From NCBI RefSeq assembly GCF_000308875.1, contig NZ_BAGL01000014.1, forward strand, positions 1 to 64,000: a stretch of 64,000 bases of DNA. The letters are read 5' to 3'. A program made the translations under genes and the position numbers. The notes beneath the pieces are model-generated. The model was given only the letters and a program-made list of their open reading frames with translations, did not search any database and was not told the DNA's origin. This document shows positions 55,140-63,752 of this stretch, one piece after another. The DNA is from Nocardia transvalensis NBRC 15921 (GTDB taxonomy: Bacteria; Actinomycetota; Actinomycetes; Mycobacteriales; Mycobacteriaceae). Numbering within the stretch: the stretch's first letter is position 1; every line of letters starts with the position of its first letter.

Positions 55140-56555
55140 CTATTGCGGGGTGATGCGGGCGTCGTGGACGAACTGCTCGCAGGTGGGGGCGAGGGGTTGC
55201 CAGCTGCCCGAGGGGTATTGGCAGCCGATGCTGACCTGGACGCCGGAGTCGACGAGGACCTGCCAGCGGACGGTGGTGCCGTCGGGCGGGTATTCCTCGT
55301 AGGAGAGGCCGGGGCGGCCGCCGAAGCTGGGGTCGCGGCGCAGTTCGGTCACGGTGCCCGGCGGGCGGCGCTGGATCTGGGACTCCAGGCTGTGGGCGAC
55401 GTCGTCGGCGGTCGCTCCGGGAGCGAGGGGCTTCTGGGTGAGCGTGATGCGCTGGCGCGCACCGCCGTCCGGCGCGAGGTCCACGCGCGCGTCGGTCTGC
55501 GAGGCGATATGCCAACCGGCGGGGATCTGGGTGCGGACCCGGCCGAAAACCTGCGGGCTGGGTGCCGCCGAGGCTTTCGGGGCGGGCGGGGCACTGGACT
55601 GCGCGGCGGTCGTCGTCTCGTCCGACGACCCCGTCAGTAGCACGATCACACCCACCGCGGCGGCGATCACGACCACGACGGTCGCCGCGGCGGCGAGCAG
55701 GAACCGGTTGCGCCGCGGCTGCGGCGGCTGAGCGGCGAGGGCGTACTCCCGCAGCGAACTCTCGCGGTCGGGCTGTGCCTCGGCCGCCGGACGATAGGGC
55801 ATACCGGAGGCGGCGACCGGGGGATGGGCGCCGTGGATCAGTTCGGCGCCACCGATCGGGCGCACGTCGACCGGGAAGCCGCACTGCCCGGCGATCGCGG
55901 CGCGCAGGCCCTCCAGCAGACCCGGCTCGGAAATGCCTACCGCCAGCAGATATGTCGGAGTCTGCCCGGCGAGCAGGCGGGCCACGACCGCGCCGATGCC
56001 GTCGAATCCGTTCGGCCCGTCGGCGAGGCCGACGGTCGGCTCGTGCTCGCAGGCGTCGATCCAGATGTCCGTTCCCGAACGGCCGACCAGGGTCACCGTC
56101 GTGGACAGCGGATTCGCCTCCAGCACCGCGATGCGCTGATGCTGCGCGGTGCTGGCCCCGAGCGAGACCGCCCGCAGCGCCAGCGGTTCCACGGTGGTAT
56201 CGGCGACCAGGCGCGTGGCGGCGGCCTGAACCGCGGCGCGGCGTCGGCGTCCCCAGTCCGAGGGCGCGAGTACGGTCAGCCGCTCACACGGGCCGGGCAG
56301 GTGCAGGTTGGTGAGCACCGCGCCGAACAGCACCGCGAAGGCATCGGCCAGCGTCGGCAGCGTAGGGAACGCGATCCGGTCGGCATCGGCGAGCCGGACC
56401 ACCGACACCGCGGGATACTGCGGCCGCAGTGCCTCGCCCACAACGAAACTCGCGCCGTCGCTGGCGGGAACGATCGACGGCGGGCCGTCCCAGTGCGTGG
56501 CCTCGCTGCGCGCCCACAGCCGGGTATCGGTCAGGACGAGTTCGACGCCGGTCAT
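55140..56555 (-). CDS. T7SS-associated membrane protein, Rv3446c family
   Basis: A 471-residue protein: an actin/Hsp70-like N-terminal half (VELVLTDTRLWARSEATHWD, ERLTVLAPSDWGRRRRAAVQ), one central membrane helix (~287-310, FLLAAAATVVVVIAAAVGVIVLL) and an extracytoplasmic C-terminal domain with two cysteines. This layout is that of the Rv3446c family, which in M. tuberculosis lies inside ESX-4 between eccC4 and esxU. Here it is displaced by ~9 kb of kinase and lipoprotein genes but kept beside the ESX-4-type locus. It is divergent from the FHA gene. Confidence 0.82.
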   Translation of the reverse strand: MTGVELVLTDTRLWARSEATHWDGPPSIVPASDGASFVVGEALRPQYPAVSVVRLADADRIAFPTLPTLADAFAVLFGAVLTNLHLPGPCERLTVLAPSDWGRRRRAAVQAAATRLVADTTVEPLALRAVSLGASTAQHQRIAVLEANPLSTTVTLVGRSGTDIWIDACEHEPTVGLADGPNGFDGIGAVVARLLAGQTPTYLLAVGISEPGLLEGLRAAIAGQCGFPVDVRPIGGAELIHGAHPPVAASGMPYRPAAEAQPDRESSLREYALAAQPPQPRRNRFLLAAAATVVVVIAAAVGVIVLLTGSSDETTTAAQSSAPPAPKASAAPSPQVFGRVRTQIPAGWHIASQTDARVDLAPDGGARQRITLTQKPLAPGATADDVAHSLESQIQRRPPGTVTELRRDPSFGGRPGLSYEEYPPDGTTVRWQVLVDSGVQVSIGCQYPSGSWQPLAPTCEQFVHDARITPQ

Positions 56556-56849
56556 CAGATCGCCGCTTCGGCCGTCGTGCTCCGCCGCGCCCCGAGGCCG
56601 ACCCCGATCGGCAGTAGTCTCCCGGCGATCTTCACGCCCTCCCCTTCCGTGTACGTCTCGCGAATCCTACTTCAGCCCCCCGACCGCCACCGTCCGACCG
56701 TAATCCCCGGTAACCGCCCGGTTCGTTCCCCTCGGAGCGGGGCGAAATACCGGATCGGGGACGGGCGGGGGTTCGGAGCGAGACGTTTGCCTTAACCTGG
56801 TGCGTGTGGTGACGACCGCAGTGGTGTGGCGCGGAGGCCGATTCCGTTG

Positions 56850-58148
56850 ATGGATCGGCAGGTCGAGGTTGTCACCGGAAGGCATGTGGCGGTCCGGGTG
56901 GCCGGCGCCGTGCTGGTGGTCGGGCACCGGGAGCGTGGGCCGGTGACCCCGGACGCCCCGGCGATGCGGGCGGCCGAGGCGCTCGCCCAACTGGTCTGGG
57001 AGGCCGCGGAGCACGCGCCGGGCGGTCCGGGCCGGCTGGTGGCCCGCGAGGCGACCCGCTGGCTGATGCGGGACGCGGAGCAGATCAGTCCGGACCGGCC
57101 GATCGATCTCGGAATCCTGTCGCGATCGGACACCGGGGGAGTGGCGATCTTCCTGCACGGCGAGGTGACCGCGGTGCTGGCGGGGGAGCATATCGAGCAC
57201 TACCGCGGTGTGGACGCCGCCTTCACCGTCGATCGGGTGGCGTCGCCGCCCGAACGCGCGGTGGCCCTGTTCATCGATGACGACGGCCGCATCCCCGATC
57301 TCCCGGACCGCGGCATCGGATCGCTGGTCGAGGGGGTGGCGCCGGCCGCCGGTGCGATCGTGTGGTTCGAGGGCGATCGGACCCGGGCGCGAGATCGGGT
57401 GCGGCCCAACCGGGGTGCCCATCACCGGCCCGAGGAGGGGCCGCCGCCGCCCACCTCGCGGCTGGACGGTGAAATGCCGGATTCCCATGCGCGAGAACAG
57501 CTTCCGGAACCGGCCGTGGATCCTCGCATGGCCGAGACGCAGCTGGGCCGGCCCGCCTCGCCGGGCACCGAGCCCGACCAGCCGACGCAGGAGGTCGGCA
57601 CCAACCCGTCGCCCGTCGTGGACCCGGATCTGGAACGCCGCATGGAGGCGACCACGCGCGCCACCTCGCTGAGCGTGCGCGTGGTCGGATTCAAATGCGC
57701 GCGGGCACATCCCAGCGATCCGCGTTCGGCGTTCTGCACGGTGTGCGGTATGCCCGTGGACCAGACTCAGCCGCCCTCGGAGGTGGTGCGGCCGCCGCTG
57801 GGCATGCTGGTGCTCGACGACGGCATGACCTTCCTGCTGACCTCGGACGCGGTGATCGGGCGCGATCCGGAGAATTCCGAGGCCGCCCAGCGTGGCCTGA
57901 TGCCGTTGAAGATCGAGGACTCCTCCGGCGGCATGTCCCGCGCCCACGCCGAGATCCGCCTGGTGAACTGGGACGTCACCGTCGTCGACCGCGGCTCCAC
58001 CAACGGCACCCGCGCCCGCCTCCCCGGCTACCACGACTGGATCCGCCTCACCCCCAACCAGCCCATGGCCCTGGTCCAGGGCGCCGAGATCATGCTCGGC
58101 AACCGAGTCCTCCGCCTGGAACCCGCCGCCCCGCCCCCCTTCGGGTAA
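56850..58148 (+). CDS. FHA-domain protein with a Cys-rich ribbon
   Basis: A 432-residue cytosolic protein. Residues ~1-180 resemble the N-terminal domain of T7SS-linked regulatory proteins (no catalytic motif seen), followed by a Pro-rich linker, a four-Cys/His cluster CARAHPSDPRSAFCTVCG (~283-300) that should bind zinc, and a C-terminal FHA domain with GRDPEN, SRAHAEI and STNGT, which bind phosphothreonine. ATG at 56850 is preceded by GGAGG at a somewhat long distance; the frame opens at 56826. It is a natural reader for the kinase 6 kb upstream. Confidence 0.88.
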   Translation: MDRQVEVVTGRHVAVRVAGAVLVVGHRERGPVTPDAPAMRAAEALAQLVWEAAEHAPGGPGRLVAREATRWLMRDAEQISPDRPIDLGILSRSDTGGVAIFLHGEVTAVLAGEHIEHYRGVDAAFTVDRVASPPERAVALFIDDDGRIPDLPDRGIGSLVEGVAPAAGAIVWFEGDRTRARDRVRPNRGAHHRPEEGPPPPTSRLDGEMPDSHAREQLPEPAVDPRMAETQLGRPASPGTEPDQPTQEVGTNPSPVVDPDLERRMEATTRATSLSVRVVGFKCARAHPSDPRSAFCTVCGMPVDQTQPPSEVVRPPLGMLVLDDGMTFLLTSDAVIGRDPENSEAAQRGLMPLKIEDSSGGMSRAHAEIRLVNWDVTVVDRGSTNGTRARLPGYHDWIRLTPNQPMALVQGAEIMLGNRVLRLEPAAPPPFG

Positions 58149-58212
58149 CGGGCCCCGCCCGCGTCACGTAGGCGGGACATCGAGACCCAGCCGGCCGACA
58201 CGCACCCTGAGC

Positions 58213-58381
58213 GCTCCCGCATCCGGTGCGCGCTCCCGCATCCGGTGCGCGCTCCCGCATCCGGTGCGCGCTCCGGCATCCGGTGCACGTTCCGGCATCC
58301 GGTGCACGTTCCGGCATCCGGTGCACGTTCCCGCGTCCCGTGCGTGCTCCCGCACCCCTGCGTGCTCCCGCACTCCCTCCA
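58213..58381. repeat. 19-bp tandem repeat array between convergent genes
   Basis: Six adjacent 19-base units, consensus GYTCCSGCATCCGGTGCRC, from 58213 to 58326 (three exact GCTCCCGCATCCGGTGCGC, then variants), followed by decaying copies to ~58381. There are no spacers. Unit arms (GCTCCCGCA, GGTGCG) echo the hairpin at 58382-58425. No gene is present in 58149-58448. Confidence 0.9.
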
Positions 58382-58425
58382 CATTCCCGCACTACGTTCA
58401 GTGCTCTGGAACCGGTGCGGGAATG
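58382..58425 (-). terminator. Hairpin at the end of the crotonase operon
   Basis: Perfect 11-base stem CATTCCCGCAC/GTGCGGGAATG with a 22-base loop, 24 bases beyond the crotonase stop. Probably terminates the minus-strand operon; no U-tract. Confidence 0.45.
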
Positions 58426-58448
58426 CGCAGAGGGTGCGGGAGTGGGGG

Positions 58449-59249
58449 TTAGTGGCCGGTGAATTCGGGTGGGCGGCGGGCGAGCATGGCGTCGACGGCC
58501 TCGTGGTGGTCGGCGGTTTGGTGGGCGATGGCCTGCATGGCGGCGGAGAGTTCGAGGAGGCTTTCGAGGCTCTGCCACTGGCCCTCGCGGAGGAGTTTCT
58601 TGGTCATGCGCAGGGAGTGGGGCGGGTTGGCGGCGACGCGGGCGGCCAGGTGGTGGGCGGCCTCGAGGAGGGCGTCGGGATCGACCACCGCCGAGACGAG
58701 TCCCCAGTCCAGAGCCGTGGCCGCGTCGATCGGCTCGCCGGTGAAGGCCATCTCGCTGGCGCGGGCCATGCCGACGGCGCGGGGCAGCAGCCACGCGCCG
58801 CCGTCGCCCGGAATGATGCCGACCTTCGCGAAGCTCTCGGCGAAGGTCGCGGTGCGGGAGGCGATGCGCATATCGCACATCAGGGCCAGATCGCAGCCCG
58901 CCCCGATGGCCGGCCCGTTGACGGCAGCGATCGTCGGAATCTCGCAGTGGTACAGGGCCTTCGGAATGCGCTGGATCCCGTGGCGGTATCCCTGCCGCAG
59001 TTCGGCGGGGCTGCCGCCGAACATCCCGCTCCGATCCCGCATGTGCTTGACGTTGCCGCCGGAGGAGAAGGCCGTCCCGGCGCCGGTCAGGATGGCCACC
59101 CGCACCGAGGGATCCCGGTTGACCTCGGCCACGGCCTGTTCGAGCGCGTCGACGGTCTCGGCCTCGGAGATCGGATTGCGCGCCTGCGGATTGTTGAGGG
59201 TCCACACGACGACATCGCCGGTGCGTTCGGTCAGAACTGGCTCGCTCAC
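58449..59249 (-). CDS. Crotonase-family protein lacking hydratase glutamates
   Basis: A 266-residue enoyl-CoA hydratase/isomerase-fold protein: AILTGAGTAFSSGGNVKHM is the oxyanion segment and PAIGAGCDLALMCDMRIAS the core. The two catalytic glutamates of hydratases are replaced: Asp in GCDLAL and Phe at the second site (FAESFAKVG). It may therefore be an isomerase, hydrolase or other crotonase activity. GTG at 59249 overlaps the CoA-ligase stop by four bases. Last gene of the operon. Confidence 0.85.
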   Translation of the reverse strand: MSEPVLTERTGDVVVWTLNNPQARNPISEAETVDALEQAVAEVNRDPSVRVAILTGAGTAFSSGGNVKHMRDRSGMFGGSPAELRQGYRHGIQRIPKALYHCEIPTIAAVNGPAIGAGCDLALMCDMRIASRTATFAESFAKVGIIPGDGGAWLLPRAVGMARASEMAFTGEPIDAATALDWGLVSAVVDPDALLEAAHHLAARVAANPPHSLRMTKKLLREGQWQSLESLLELSAAMQAIAHQTADHHEAVDAMLARRPPEFTGH

Positions 59250-61399
59250 AGGTCGTACTCCTCGGGTGCGATAACGATGCGGACGTCCACCGGCACTATG
59301 CCCGTCCCCGCGGCGACGACCGGATTGAGGTCCAGCTCCGCGATCTCGGGATGCGCCGCGACCAGGTCGCCCACGCGGACGAGAAAACGGGCGAGCTCGG
59401 TGCGGTCGACGGCGGGCAGATGCCGGTACCCGTCGAGCATTCGCGACGCGATCGTCTCGCCGATCATCTCGTGCGCCTCGAGTTCGGTGAAGGGCGCGGC
59501 CCGGAAGGTCACATCGGCCAGCGCCTCCACCAGCACCCCGCCGCTGCCGAACGCGACCACCGGCCCGAATATCGGGTCGCGCGTGGCGCCGATCAGCAGC
59601 TCGACGCCGCGCGGCGCCATCGGCGCCACGATCATCCCGTCGATGCGCGCGTCCGGGACGGCCGCCCGGACCGAGGCCGTGATCTCCCGCGCCCGCGCCG
59701 CGGCGTTCTCGGTGACGACGTCGAGCCGGACACCGCCGGCCTCCGACTTGTGAATCACCTGCGGCGACACGACTTTCACCGCACACGGTTCGCCGAATCC
59801 GGACACGGCGATCTCCACCTCGTCCACATCCGATGCGAATGCCCATGGCCCTGAACCGATTCCGGCCTGGGCGAGCAGCCTGCGCCCGGTGGGCTCGTCC
59901 AGTACGCCCGGCTCGGTCGACACCGGCTCGGCCGGGTGTGGCAGGACGAGTGACGACCGCTGCCCGGCGTTACCGGCCCGCTTCCCACGCCGATCGAGGG
60001 CGGCGGCGATCCGCACCGCGTGATCGATCGAGGCGATCACCGGCACCCCTGCCGCTCGCAGCACGTCGTGGTTGGCGATCGGATCACCGGCGTAGCAGCT
60101 CTGGATGAGCAGGGGCGTGCCGTGCCGCCGCTGGGCGGCGAGAATATCTCGCGCGGTGTCGTTCTCGGCGCACTCGAGAGCCGGGTCGAAGCGCCGGTGG
60201 TAGCCGCCGAACAGGCCGACCACGAGCACCAGCCCGACCGCGGGATCGGCCATCAAGATGTCGGCGGCCGCGGCGAAGACGCCGGGATCGGCATCGGTGG
60301 CCCCCGCGACATCGACGGGATCGTGTACGGCCGCTGCCGGTCCGAGGAGTTCGCGCAGCGCCGCGCGGGTCTGTTCGTCCAGTTCGGCCAGCTCGACTCC
60401 GTGCGCGGTGAGCGCGTCGACGGCCAGCGTCGCGTGCCCGCCGCCGTCGCTGAGTACGGCGACCCGGCGGCCCGGCAGCACGGGCGGGGTGGTGGCCAGG
60501 GCCCCCGCGACGACGGCGAGTTCGTCCGAACGCCGCATCAATTCCACCCCGGCCTGTGCCAGGACGGCCGTGGCCACCGCATCCGATCCCGCCACGGATC
60601 CGGTGTGCGACAACGCCGTTCGCTGCCCGGCCGCCGAGCGCCCGCCGCGCAGCATCAGGACCGGGGTCTCCGCCGTGGCGCGGGCCGCGGCGATCAGGAA
60701 GGCGCGTCCGTCGGCCAGGCCCTCGGCGTGGACCGCGACCGCGCCGCAGCCGGGCTGGCCCGCGAGTTCGGTCAGGCATTCGTCGTACCGGACGTCGGCC
60801 TGATTCCCCAGGCCCACATAGGCGTGAAAGCCGGGCCCCCGGGCCGCGCGATCATCGTTCACCAGCGACAGGAGCATGTTCCCGCTCTGCGTGACGACAC
60901 CGATCGGGCCCGCCGGAATATCTTGCAGACCAACAAGATTCGCACCGCTCGCGACATTGACGATGCCCGAGGTGTTCGGGCCGATCACCCGCACGCCACT
61001 GTCGGCGACGGCGGCGGCCAATTCGGCCTCGAGCCTTTCACCCGCCGCGCCGATCTCCCGGAAACCGTTGGCCAGCACCACCGCACCGGCGATCCCCGCG
61101 GCCCCGCACTCCCGCAGCACCCCAGGGACGGCCGCGCCGGGGACGGCGATGAGCGCGACGTCGACGCCGGGCGGCAGCCGGTCGATACTCGCGATCACCT
61201 CGAGCCCCAGGATCTCGGTGGCCTTCGGATTGACCGGATAGACCGGGTGGGAGTATCCGGAGTCTCGCAGTGCGCGAATCGCCTGGTACCCGCGCTTGGC
61301 CGGATCGGTCGAGGCGCCGATGATCGCGATGGACCGGGGATCGAGCAGTCGCCGCAGGGCGGTCCGCTCCACATCGGTGAGTGTCGTCACGTCGTTCAC
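59246..61399 (-). CDS. NDP-forming acyl-CoA ligase (acetate--CoA ligase family)
   Basis: A 717-residue fusion of the alpha and beta halves of NDP-forming acyl-CoA synthetases. Residues ~10-130 form the CoA-binding Rossmann domain (DPRSIAIIGASTDPAKRGYQ), the middle two flavodoxin-like domains contain the catalytic His loop LSHTGSVAGSDA, and the C-terminal ~230 residues are an ATP-grasp domain (CAVKVVSPQVIHKSEAGGV, GVELLIGATRDPIFGPVVAF). It makes an acyl-CoA from acid, CoA and ATP; the acid is not predictable. GTG at 61399 overlaps the upstream crotonase stop; the longer frame upstream is a shadow. Confidence 0.9.
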   Translation of the reverse strand: MNDVTTLTDVERTALRRLLDPRSIAIIGASTDPAKRGYQAIRALRDSGYSHPVYPVNPKATEILGLEVIASIDRLPPGVDVALIAVPGAAVPGVLRECGAAGIAGAVVLANGFREIGAAGERLEAELAAAVADSGVRVIGPNTSGIVNVASGANLVGLQDIPAGPIGVVTQSGNMLLSLVNDDRAARGPGFHAYVGLGNQADVRYDECLTELAGQPGCGAVAVHAEGLADGRAFLIAAARATAETPVLMLRGGRSAAGQRTALSHTGSVAGSDAVATAVLAQAGVELMRRSDELAVVAGALATTPPVLPGRRVAVLSDGGGHATLAVDALTAHGVELAELDEQTRAALRELLGPAAAVHDPVDVAGATDADPGVFAAAADILMADPAVGLVLVVGLFGGYHRRFDPALECAENDTARDILAAQRRHGTPLLIQSCYAGDPIANHDVLRAAGVPVIASIDHAVRIAAALDRRGKRAGNAGQRSSLVLPHPAEPVSTEPGVLDEPTGRRLLAQAGIGSGPWAFASDVDEVEIAVSGFGEPCAVKVVSPQVIHKSEAGGVRLDVVTENAAARAREITASVRAAVPDARIDGMIVAPMAPRGVELLIGATRDPIFGPVVAFGSGGVLVEALADVTFRAAPFTELEAHEMIGETIASRMLDGYRHLPAVDRTELARFLVRVGDLVAAHPEIAELDLNPVVAAGTGIVPVDVRIVIAPEEYDL

Positions 61400-62187
61400 C
61401 GCCCCCGGAAGATCGGATCGCGGCGGTCGGCGAAGGCCGCGACGCCTTCGGCCCAGTCCTCGGTCGCCATCAGCGCCAGCAGGTCCCGCGGTTCGGAGTC
61501 CAAGGCCGCCTCCAGCGAATCGTCCCGTCGCAGTGCGGCTTTCATCCGGGCCAAGGCCAGCGGTGCTTTGGCCGCGAGCGAATCGGCCAGCGCCGCGGCG
61601 GCATCCGGTAGAGAGCCGGTGGCGACGGCCGAGTGCGCGAGGCCCCACTCGTATGCCTGTGCGCCGGTGAAGCGTTCGCCCAGGATGAGCAGATCCGTCG
61701 CCCGCCGCAGCCCGACCAGACGCGGTAGCCGGTGGGTGATCCCGCCGCCGACAAAGGTGCCGATACTCACCTCCGGGAAGCCCATGCGGGCCTCGGCGGC
61801 GATGACCAGAAAGTCCGCGCTCACCGCCAGCTCCGCGCCCGCACCGAGGGCGTACCCGTTGACCGCGGCCACGACCGGCGTCGACATGGTCTGGATCCGC
61901 CGGCACGCCTGTTGCCCCAGCTGGGCGTATCGCTCCCGGTCGGCGGGGGTGTGGGTGCCGGTGGCGTGCGCCTTCAGGTCCGCGCCGACGCAGAACGCGC
62001 GCCCCGCGCCGGTGAGGATCACGCATCGCGTCTCCGGGTCGTCATCGGCGGCCTCCAGGGCGGCGATGAGGTCGCGGTAGAGCTGCTCGCTGACGGCGTT
62101 GAGCCGGTCCGGCCGGTTCAGGGTCAGGACGGCGGTCCTGCCGCGACGGGTCACCAGCACGGTCGAGGCGTCGGTGGCTGTGGTCAT
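61396..62187 (-). CDS. Enoyl-CoA hydratase (crotonase) with intact glutamates
   Basis: A 263-residue crotonase. The oxyanion loop lies in CVILTGAGRAFCVGADLKAH; both catalytic glutamates are visible, in GAGAELAVSADF and MGFPEVSIG. It should hydrate an enoyl-CoA. It overlaps the CoA ligase by four bases and starts 28 bases after the second permease gene, so it may be read from the transporter promoter. AGGAGATCC precedes ATG. Confidence 0.9.
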   Translation of the reverse strand: MTTATDASTVLVTRRGRTAVLTLNRPDRLNAVSEQLYRDLIAALEAADDDPETRCVILTGAGRAFCVGADLKAHATGTHTPADRERYAQLGQQACRRIQTMSTPVVAAVNGYALGAGAELAVSADFLVIAAEARMGFPEVSIGTFVGGGITHRLPRLVGLRRATDLLILGERFTGAQAYEWGLAHSAVATGSLPDAAAALADSLAAKAPLALARMKAALRRDDSLEAALDSEPRDLLALMATEDWAEGVAAFADRRDPIFRGR

Positions 62188-62215
62188 CGAAGTGGATCTC
62201 CTGTCGGGAATGCGG

Positions 62216-63094
62216 TCAGCGGCTCGCGCCGACGGCCGGTGCGGGGGTGAGCGGAATATCCCCGGCGGGTGTGGATTTCGGGCGCGGGCCGCGGCCCTGC
62301 CGGGAGGTGAGCAGGCGCGAGACGAACGAGAGGGCGAAGTTGGTGGCGATGTACATCACCGCGACCCCGACGTACAGCTGCATCGAATACTGGCTGCCGT
62401 AGTACTCCACCAGCGAGCGGCCCTGCCGCAGCAGTTCGGCGTAGCCGACGATGAAACCGAGCGAGGTGTCCTTGAGAAGGATCACCATCTGGCTCACCAA
62501 CACCGGCAGCATATTCGGAATCGCCTGGGGCAGCAGAACTCTGCCCAGGACGATGCCCCGGCCCAGCCCCATCGCCTCGGCGGCCTCGGTCTGTCCCCGG
62601 TCCACGGCGAGGATGCCGCCGCGGAAGATCTCGCACAGCACCGAGGAGTTGTAGGCGACCAGGGCCAGCACCACGATCTGCAGCAGGCTGGGTTCCACGC
62701 CCAGACTCGGCAGCCCGAGCGCCGCGAACAGCATGAGCAGCAACAGCGGGACACCGCGGAAACCCTCGACCACCGTGCCGGTGGCGAGCCGGACCGGCCG
62801 GTACATCGACAGCCGCCCGGCCGCCAGCAACAGCCCGATCACCAGCGCGATGATCATCGCCAGCCCCGCGGCCTTCAGGGTGGCGACGTATCCGTGCCAC
62901 AGCGCTTGGGGCACACCGGTATCCGGATCCAGCAGGATCGCCCAGCGCCGGCGTTCGAGCTGATCGTGCGACCCGAGCCGCGCCAGCACGGCGGCCACGA
63001 CCAGGGCGGTGACGAGTCCGGCGGCGATCGTGGTCCACCGGTACCGGCGCAGTTCCCGCGGGCCCGGCTCGTCGTAGAGGAAGGAGGTGTTCAT
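62216..63094 (-). CDS. gluD: Glutamate-type ABC transporter permease (GluD-like)
   Basis: A 292-residue HisM-type permease with an N-terminal membrane segment (TTIAAGLVTALVVAAVLARL), an external loop and about four further helices. The ABC-interaction loop is AAEAMGLGRGIVLGRVLLPQAIPNMLP. Layout follows GluD of the Corynebacteriales gluABCD importer. ATG at 63094 overlaps the upstream permease stop by four bases. The ATPase is not in the window. Substrate is probably glutamate or a related amino or dicarboxylic acid. Confidence 0.8.
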   Translation of the reverse strand: MNTSFLYDEPGPRELRRYRWTTIAAGLVTALVVAAVLARLGSHDQLERRRWAILLDPDTGVPQALWHGYVATLKAAGLAMIIALVIGLLLAAGRLSMYRPVRLATGTVVEGFRGVPLLLLMLFAALGLPSLGVEPSLLQIVVLALVAYNSSVLCEIFRGGILAVDRGQTEAAEAMGLGRGIVLGRVLLPQAIPNMLPVLVSQMVILLKDTSLGFIVGYAELLRQGRSLVEYYGSQYSMQLYVGVAVMYIATNFALSFVSRLLTSRQGRGPRPKSTPAGDIPLTPAPAVGASR

Positions 63095-63741
63095 CGCGCG
63101 ACCGCCAATCGGTGCTCGAGCCTGCGGAATCCGAGCGCGGATCCGAGGGTGATGACGAGATAGGCCACCGCGATCCACACCAGGGCCTGGACGACGGCGG
63201 CCGGATCGAGGAAGTTGATCCGCTGCCCGGACGCGGTCAGCTCCAGCACCCCGAAGCCGGCGGCGACGGAGGTGTTCTTCACCAGCGCGATCCACACATT
63301 GGCCAGCGGCGGAACGACGGCGCGCAGGGCCTGCGGGACGATGATGAATCGCATGCTCTCGGCGAAGGAGAGCCCGAGCGCCCGCGCCGCCTCGGCCTGC
63401 CCGCGGCCGACCGTATTGACCCCCGCGCGCACCGCCTCGGAGACGAAGGCGGCCGTGTAGAAGCCGAGCGCGGCGATCGCCGAGACGGAATAGCTCGGAA
63501 TGCTGAATCCGAGCTGCGGGAGGACGAAGACGATCAGGAAGAACACCACGGTCAGCGGCGTATTGCGGATGGTCTCCACATAGACCCCGCCCGCCCGCCG
63601 CAGAAACGGCACCGGCGACATCCGGGCGACGCCGACCAGCAGTCCGACGACGACGGCGAGCGCGCCGCCTCCGGCGCTCAACAGCAGGGTGGTCCCGAAG
63701 GCCCTCGACAACAGCGCGGCATTATCGGTGAGTACGTGCAT
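63091..63741 (-). CDS. gluC: Glutamate-type ABC transporter permease (GluC-like)
   Basis: A 216-residue HisM-type permease with about five membrane helices and the coupling loop AARALGLSFAESMRFIIVPQALRAVVPP. The ATG at 63741 follows the binding-protein stop by 11 bases; the frame upstream overlaps that gene. It pairs with the downstream GluD-like permease to form the membrane channel. Confidence 0.82.
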   Translation of the reverse strand: MHVLTDNAALLSRAFGTTLLLSAGGGALAVVVGLLVGVARMSPVPFLRRAGGVYVETIRNTPLTVVFFLIVFVLPQLGFSIPSYSVSAIAALGFYTAAFVSEAVRAGVNTVGRGQAEAARALGLSFAESMRFIIVPQALRAVVPPLANVWIALVKNTSVAAGFGVLELTASGQRINFLDPAAVVQALVWIAVAYLVITLGSALGFRRLEHRLAVAR

Positions 63742-63752
63742 GATGGCGGCCC

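Noticed and set aside
58213..58381. Possible CRISPR array or coding repeat
   Set aside because: No spacers; the open frames crossing it run into antisense of the crotonase or have no protein-like composition.
59250..59846. N-terminal extension that would make the last crotonase 465 residues
   Set aside because: The crotonase fold begins at 59249 with GTG in a four-base overlap; the extension is a shifted shadow of the CoA ligase.
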